Part shown: piece after piece, positions 58,011 through 64,000 of the stretch
Layout: every line of letters starts with the position of its first letter
Position numbering within the stretch: the stretch's first letter is position 1
Source: Rhodeus uyekii
Lineage: Eukaryota; Chordata; Actinopteri; Cypriniformes; Acheilognathidae
Length of the DNA stretch: 64,000 nt
NCBI GenBank assembly: GCA_037043235.1
Contig: JAWRVZ010000285.1
Span: 248,001-312,000, forward strand
Reading direction: 5' to 3'
The notes under the pieces: model-generated
What the model was told of the DNA's origin: nothing
Database searches by the model: none
What the model saw: the letters and a program-made list of their open reading frames with translations, nothing else
Position numbers and translations under genes: made by a program

Positions 58011-60315
58011 TCTTGTTGTACTTCATTTCAATAAATTTGTAGGCCACGGTGGTGGCCCTCTGGGGTCAATTCCTTCAGTTTTGATGGTTGAATTGGCGAA
58101 AGCACAGTAGAAGAAAGGAACAAATGAGGTCATGCAACAGCCAAGACAAAGATTTTTGGCAAATTTGACTAATCCTTTCCCCATATATAACAAGTTGAGT
58201 TCCCCTTTTAGAGAGGTTTTTCCCCCCAATTTTTTGAAAAATTATTTCCAAACCTCCAACTCCTTAGCTAGCTTTGGGCTGGTCGCCTCAGAAGAGGGTG
58301 TCTGGAGATTAAAGGACCGAAACACCCAATGATCCTGAGATTCTCCACTGACGATATGTCAATTTTTTTATGTCAAGATGATGTAAAAACATTTGAGACA
58401 TACCTAATACCTACCCAGTAACCTGGGCTGTTAATTCAACTAGCCCTACACTCAACTCCTCGCTAAACCTACCCCTCAGTGAGGCATAGGCTATTTCTAC
58501 CCCGGATGACCCCATTTCTACCCCGGCAGTTTTTTACACATTGGAGATTTTGACGGTAGATTCAACATAGCTAGCTAGGGGGACTGTTGCCCAACTTGGT
58601 TTTTAGCTAGATGATCTGGTTGGGGACTGAGTGGAGGAGCAAGATGGAAACCCAGTCAGGTTCCGGGGGGAGACAAGCGCAGTCCTGTCTTCCTTCCTCG
58701 CTTTGCTTTTCCCAGGAGGTGCCTGCTTGCTTAGTGCATGCTTTAGTGTAGATAATAGGGTGCGGATGTTAGATAATGGAACTGATAGGAGTACCCGGAA
58801 TAAACAGCTCATGGGATCACAGACATGTGCTGGCCTGTACCCTTTTTGTGGACTCCCTGCTCCATCTGGATGGCTCCTGTGTATCATCCAGGGGGAGACC
58901 CTGCATACAAAAGAAAAAATTAGCCAGTGCCTTCGGAATTGGAACGACTGTTTAAGCCAAGAGGGGTTCTTTTTGTTTCGTCGGTAGGAAGGTGCTGCTC
59001 CACTCGGTCCTTCACCGGATGTCCAAGTGGGGTCAAGGGTGAGAGGTCAGGAATGGGGGGGGGACTGTCACAGTCATGCTATCCTCTCTGCTTTTCTAAT
59101 CGCTACTTCCTGGCCTCCTTTGCGCAAGATTCCGTACCAGCTCAGGTCATGTTTTTAGCGGGCAGCGGTAGAGAAGGCTGAGAGGGTACACTGGTGCCAA
59201 GGCATGTGGATGTGTAATGCTGGCCTTGCATTATCAGACCAGACGGACCCAGGTTTGGATGGTCTGGTTCGCTTGGTCAGACTAAGTTAAGAATAAAGAC
59301 TTTGCGCATCTGAACGAACAGGGTAGAGTACGCTAGGGTCACCGGGATTTATATTGAAGTGATGTTTTTATAAGTGAGGTGATAATCAGGAGGGGATAAG
59401 GGAGGCTGATATAGTTTTTCCTTTTGATGGGGTAGGGATAGGGAGAGTCAATATATTTTCTTGTTAGTGGGTTGATGATGTGGTGATAAAAAGATAATAC
59501 AGTGGGGACGAGGAGGGTTAATTTAGCTTTTATTCTTCTCTTTTTCAGATGGAATGCGATAGAGACCAACCATTTAGGGCAGCGGTCAGGTGGGTGTTTG
59601 CGGTCTTTAAGGCGGAACATCACCTGCACCGGGGCCGGGAGATGGGCCTGGACTCTGACCCTAAGGAGGTACTTGAGGTGGTTAAGGGGCTGCGGAGGGG
59701 GGTGCTACTGCCAGCCCCTGAACCAGTCACGGGGTGTAAACCCCTTGGGAGAGAAGGGCAGGGGTTGGAGGACAGCCTGCAATCTCTGGGGTCCAATTCT
59801 GGATTGAGAACGCAGAGTCGTTGAGACAGCTGAGAAGTGTACGGTGGCCAGATGTGGAGGAAGTGGAAAGAGCTCTGGAGGTGGCGGAAAAGTGGACCAG
59901 TCGTAACGTGAGGGGAGTTCTGGATAGTACGAGGGAGGAGGCAGGAGTCGCTATAAGGGGAGCATGGGTCCAGCGGACAGCAGGTGTATTGGCTACAGTG
60001 AATGGTAGAGGGATCAGCGGGGGCGGGTGATGCCTACAACAAACTATGATGAGCAACAGCGAGCATCTCTACAAGTAATATTTTTTTTGGGGGGGGTGAA
60101 AGGGTGGGCAAAATCTCAGCCTTTTCCGACATACCGTTTACGAGATATGCACTTTTGGCCACTTTCGGCCAGAGGGCATCCACTGCCGGTATCCGACCCT
60201 CAGAGGAGGGCGTCCACTTGAAAGAGTGGGACATCCCTCTATGTGTCAGCCCTGTCCTCGGTCCTCCTTGGTGGTGGGTACCAGTGGGATGTCCTCAAAC
60301 GTGTCTTTAATGTGA
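58010..60315. repeat. GC-richer unclassified island with short open frames
   Basis: Composition shifts to G-rich (runs such as GGGGGGGGG at 59056) between AT-rich flanks. It contains short plus-strand frames at 59549-59824 (QPFRAAVRWVFAVFKAEHHL..., KEVLEVVKGLRRGV) and 59821-60030 (WPDVEEVERALEVAEKW), in a gag-like charged style but without recognisable domains. A TATA-like CCATATATAAC near 58180 and CAGA(A/G)GAGGG(T/C)GTC phrases near both ends (58289, 60202) could be parts of LTRs, but I could not match the ends. No function assigned. Confidence 0.35.
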
Positions 60316-60779
60316 CACTACTCAACCCAATTGTAAAATGATTTATTATGAAATGCACTGACATCGCATTGTTAGTCTTGTCAGCTGTGTCTCATTCCCT
60401 CATTCAACCCTTGTGTTTTTAAAACCTGTGGTTCATTCAGCCCCTGTTGATAATGCAGTTAAATTAAAGACCAAGAAAATTTTCCAAATGAATTTGAATA
60501 AATTATTTAATAACTAAAAATGCATATTGCTGTTTAAATGTTTACTGCTGCACATAACAGTTAAACAAACACTGCCCAGTTTTCATATTATCCCAATCGA
60601 TAGAGACAAAAAACAACACTCAAGCAATCTTGCAGTTAGTGCTCACTGTCCACTTCAGTTCTTCAAAGGGTGTTAAAAGATTGACTGTCTTCTCCATTAG
60701 TGTCCACTGGACTGCTGTCAGTGTAGCTGGAAGATTGTGGTCAGCGACAGGGACACTAAGACTTCCTCAAAGTCTCTGC
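60316..60779. other. spacer
   Basis: AT-rich, no feature recognised. Confidence 0.4.
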
Positions 60780-61600
60780 ATCATGTGGTGACTGCTGTTC
60801 CATCTAAGTTGCACATCTTGGTGTATATGCTTGGTTGGCATTTTGATCTCAATCTGGATCTTTCAGAAATACTTGTAATAGCCATTCCTTGCAATAGCCA
60901 TTGTCTCTGTGATGAGAAAGCAGACCTTCATGAACAATGAACTGAAGCCCATGTTCGGTACCCCATTGAATCTATTGATTTTTTTCTCATTTCTTGAGTT
61001 CCCACAAACATGACATGGACCCTTTGCTTTTCTATTTCCCAAGTGTTGAACATCCCCTCAATTGCCTGTTTGATATGTTCTGCTGTACGAGACCCACAAA
61101 CCTGAAGACAATGTAATGTCACACTAAATCAAAGTCAATCCGGTGTGCTGTAATGATGACATCAGACAAACGTCAAAACTCCAGAGTAAAATTTGATAAA
61201 AGACTTCACAGTGGGTCCTGAACCTTGTTGAAAAGCTTCGGTATAACTTTTTAGAGGGCAGAATGTAACATGGCTCTAAAAACTCCAAAAAAATAAACAC
61301 ATAACAAAATAAAAATTTGCATCTGTAATACATGTGGCCTTGTGGCTGTGTTCCATTGAGTGTTTTGATTTGAGGTGTCGTATCAAACTGGTAGTATTGA
61401 ATGTAGGTTTGTTACTGAAAATGGCTGTTGCACTGCAAACATTTATCCATGTTTTCCTGACACAAATTGTGCTCTTTGTTTGTGACATCTGCGTGATTGC
61501 TAACATAAAATTAAGGATCAGGTTTGATTGAGCCGATACCGATGAGTTAAAAAAAGACCCAAATACTTTAAGACTGGTGTTTGGCATCCCTAATATCAAT
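60780..61600 (-). mobile_element. hAT (ZBED-like) transposase relic
   Basis: Minus-strand remnants: a BED-type zinc finger (NVCSAT...TFNTTSLIRHLKSKH, about 61350-61460) and a hAT catalytic-region piece (CGSRTAEHIKQAIEGMFNTWEIEKQRVHVMFVG, about 60995-61100). Frames are interrupted. The right end of this relic (about 61520-61640: GAGCCGATACCG..., CTTTAAGACTGGTGTTTGGC) also occurs at 53035-53165 downstream of MS4A copy 2. Confidence 0.7.
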
Positions 61601-62054
61601 TTATTACGTTTAAAAAAGGGAAGGCTATTTTGAAGAGGGAATGACAGTTCCATCACCCCTGTTTTAATTACGTTTTAATGATAAATACATGACTTGCCTG
61701 GTTAACAAAAAAAGAAGAAAATACATGAGTAATTATGTTGAATATGTAATAGTTTTTATTCCGTGTACATTTTTCCCTATAGATTATACTTTATTAAGCA
61801 GTTAGTTGTTCAAAACAATCTATCCAGTTTCACTAATGATTAGACAACTTTCTTGACTTAAAAGAAAATCATGAGTAGTATCTAGTCTTGAAGAGTTATT
61901 CTATTATAAAAATCTGTAAGTATTGTCTGATCAAGTGATTGTTTTCTTTGCTGTCATGTTCTCTTTTTAATAAAAGAACAATAGAGATAATGGACAGGAA
62001 ATCACTGGGAAATCCATGCGTTCCACCTCAACACTGACGACTCTGTTTTCATTT

Positions 62055-63359
62055 TCATACTTTAAATTCAGTATATTGTGGAGGGTTTTCTGCAGGAAGC
62101 TGATGCATTGAAGGATTGCTGACCACAGATATCTGCAAGAAAAAAATCTATATGATCAGCTTCCTTGCTTACAGATTTATTTATTGATTGATTAATTATT
62201 GATGCACCCATTACTTAATGATTCACATACTTCCAGTTCGTATATAGTGACACTGAATTCATAGAATACCTTGTTTTGAGGAATGTTTACTTTGGAATAC
62301 CATTATTCAAAGTCCAGTTTAACTGAGGTTACAAGCTTCTCTTACCTCTGAATTGATGAAATGATTGTGCCCAAAACAACAGGGCTGTGGAGTTATGACT
62401 TGTGGAACAGACGGCACCTTTGGGAAAAACACAAGTTTTATGTCTTATTACTACACAATATCACACATGCAATGACACTGGTGGACAGTTTCAGTATTAC
62501 GGGTTTATAGACATCAGTGTTACTTCAAAGACATAAATCTTTCTGAAATTACCTGTTGTGGAACTTCCATTATGATTTCTTAAATTAATTTCACAACTGA
62601 AAAACTACATATTTCTCAATAGATGGGAATGTAGCCGTTTTTGAAGTCAGGTAATTCATACACACTCTCGGCATATCAATGGCTTAATTCTCCATTATTA
62701 GCTCTAACATGATGTTTTGGAATAAGAGTTGTGAAGGAAAGTAGCTCTACAAGAAGTGGTGCTTTGCAAGAAGTGGTGCTTTAAGGAAAACAACACGATT
62801 ATTATCTTGAAATAAAATATGTGAACAATGTATTTAAATAGGGAAGATGTTACTCTAACTGTGAATTATAATAATTTCATAATGTTGGTTCCCAAAACTC
62901 AATCTCTGTAAGTGCCGCGAGTTTAACATTTGGTAATGCAGAGTGTGCTACGTTCACTTTAATTAGGTTCACATCATTTCCAACATTTTTGTTTACAGAA
63001 GTTTAAAGTTTGAGAATTTTACATAATTTTACAAAATCTTGAAGGTTTGAAAATATGAAAGAAATAAACATTTATATTGTAATTTTTAGTTTTGGTTCGT
63101 CCTTATGAACCCGTGTGATTTGTGTATTCGTGTGAACTCAATTGTGAACACCCTTAAAAGAAAGCATTACCATTATATATGCACATATCTGAGACATTTA
63201 ACTGACAATAAAGTTTGTGAACTCCTGATTTGACGCATCTCTCACCTGTGGAGAACAGCAGCAAGCGACTTTACAGGCAAATGCTGACACATAGATGGAG
63301 ATGATAAACTCCAGGATGGCAAATAGCAGTGTTATACCACTGATTCCCAAGAAGAGAGT
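62055..63359 (-). CDS. MS4A family gene, copy 3 (last three exons; rest beyond window)
   Basis: Exons 63246-63359 (TM4, LGISGITLLFAILEFIISIYV...CCCSPQ), 62346-62417 (VPSVPQVITPQPCCFGHNHF...) and 62055-62132 (ISVVSNPSMHQLPAENPPQYTEFKV, TGA). All phase 0 with good splice sites and no disabling change, matching exons 5-7 of copy 2. Exon 4 and upstream lie past 64000. Compared with copy 2 the TM4-end cysteine cluster is longer (ACCCCSPQ-like versus SCCSPQ) and exon 6 has a CCF insertion. An intact gene is likely but unproven from this window. Confidence 0.85.
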
Positions 63360-63445
63360 CTGAGAGAGAAGACAACATTAGCACAAATAATAATGACAAA
63401 ATAATTGATAAATAGCACTGGTGCACCATCATTGAGTTTCTTATA

Positions 63446-63945
63446 TACTGTTGGGAGTAATGTATTACAAGTAACACGATGTAGTCAGATTACTTTTTTC
63501 AACTTACTAGTAAAGTAACGGTCGTTACTTGTGTGAACATGATAGTTACTCAAGTTACAGACTAAATGTGAGCATTTACTAATTTCACTTGCTCAAAAAG
63601 ATTGAGTATTCCTCAAAAGATTAAATTCAATGAAATGAAAAATTTGAATGCAATGCAAACCTTCTATTTAACTTTAAAAAAACTGAATATTTGTATGAAT
63701 ATTAATCTCACTTTATTGACAGATGTACTTGCTGGTGACCTTTGATGATTTAGTTATAGCATTTTTTTTAAATTGCTTTATATTTTTGTATTTATTGGTG
63801 AAGGAATTATTTTGTTATTAAAACACAAAAAGCTCAGGTATGAAAAAGTAACACAAGAGTAAAATAACACATTACATTTCTTAAAAAATAACTACTTAAC
63901 TTAATTAGAATGTATTAATTTTCAAAGTAACTTTGCCCAACACTG
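63446..63945. mobile_element. 500-bp hAT-like MITE in MS4A copy 3 intron
   Basis: Ends TACTGTTGGGAGTAAT and ...AACTTTGCCCAACACTG are imperfect inverted repeats flanked by 8-bp duplications TTCTTATA (63438-63445) and TTCATATA (63946-63953). The unoccupied site is visible in copy 1 (TTTCTTATAGTAATAC near 9667). Rich in GTAAC repeats; no coding capacity. Confidence 0.8.
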
Positions 63946-64000
63946 TTCATATAGTAATACAACATATTTATAAGTCAAACTGGATTGAGTTTACAATTAA

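Noticed and set aside
59549..60030. A new host gene in the GC-rich island
   Set aside because: No domain, splice structure or paralogue could be seen; kept only as an open question.
1..64000. CRISPR arrays, operons, rRNA or tRNA genes
   Set aside because: The window is spliced vertebrate DNA; no spaced short repeats of CRISPR type and no tRNA or rRNA-like sequence was recognised.

Overview
This window is AT-rich, intron-containing vertebrate DNA from a teleost, most likely a cyprinid (zebrafish/carp type). The evidence is spliced genes with GT/AG borders, a pyrin-FISNA-NACHT immune receptor of the fish expanded type, an MS4A gene array, a fish-type animal polyketide synthase, and layered fish transposons (L2-like LINEs, DIRS, Tc1, hAT, solo LTRs, MITEs). 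Every host gene I could support is on the minus strand. All exon coordinates come from reading splice sites and checking phase by hand; no alignment was run.

Layout. 1-6 kb: 5' part of an NLR gene (5'UTR exon, pyrin exon, short linker exon, FISNA-NACHT exon, first LRR exon cut by the window edge). 6-7.3 kb: LINE endonuclease and Tc1 relics. 7.9-11 kb: 5'-truncated MS4A copy (exons 4-7). 11-17 kb: nested transposon complex (L2-like LINE split by a DIRS-type tyrosine-recombinase element and by a hAT element, then a second LINE relic). 17.6-19 kb: small two-exon Gly/Ala-rich gene with an interferon-response-like promoter motif. 21.4-33.6 kb: complete type I polyketide synthase gene (2104 aa, six coding exons plus a 5'UTR exon), followed upstream by a unit of about 1 kb present three times. 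36-45 kb: DIRS and Tc1 debris and a broken ptchd3-like copy. 46.9-50.2 kb: intact ptchd3-like gene (868 aa, four exons). The blocks 37255-43042 and 43176-51550 are a direct tandem duplication; the first copy lost about 4.3 kb, gained a nonsense codon and received a 1.55-kb DD37E Tc1/mariner element. 53.6-57.3 kb: intact MS4A gene (241 aa, seven exons). 58-60.3 kb: GC-richer unclassified island. 60.8-61.6 kb: hAT transposase relic. 62-63.4 kb: last three exons of a third MS4A gene running off the right edge.

Function. The host genes do not form a pathway. The NLR (innate sensor), the MS4A tetraspanners and the small Gly/Ala-rich gene look like fast-evolving lineage-specific genes; the last may be interferon-responsive. 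The PKS is a stand-alone iterative enzyme of the kind required for otolith formation in fish. Tandem duplication and heavy transposon insertion explain most of the remaining sequence.
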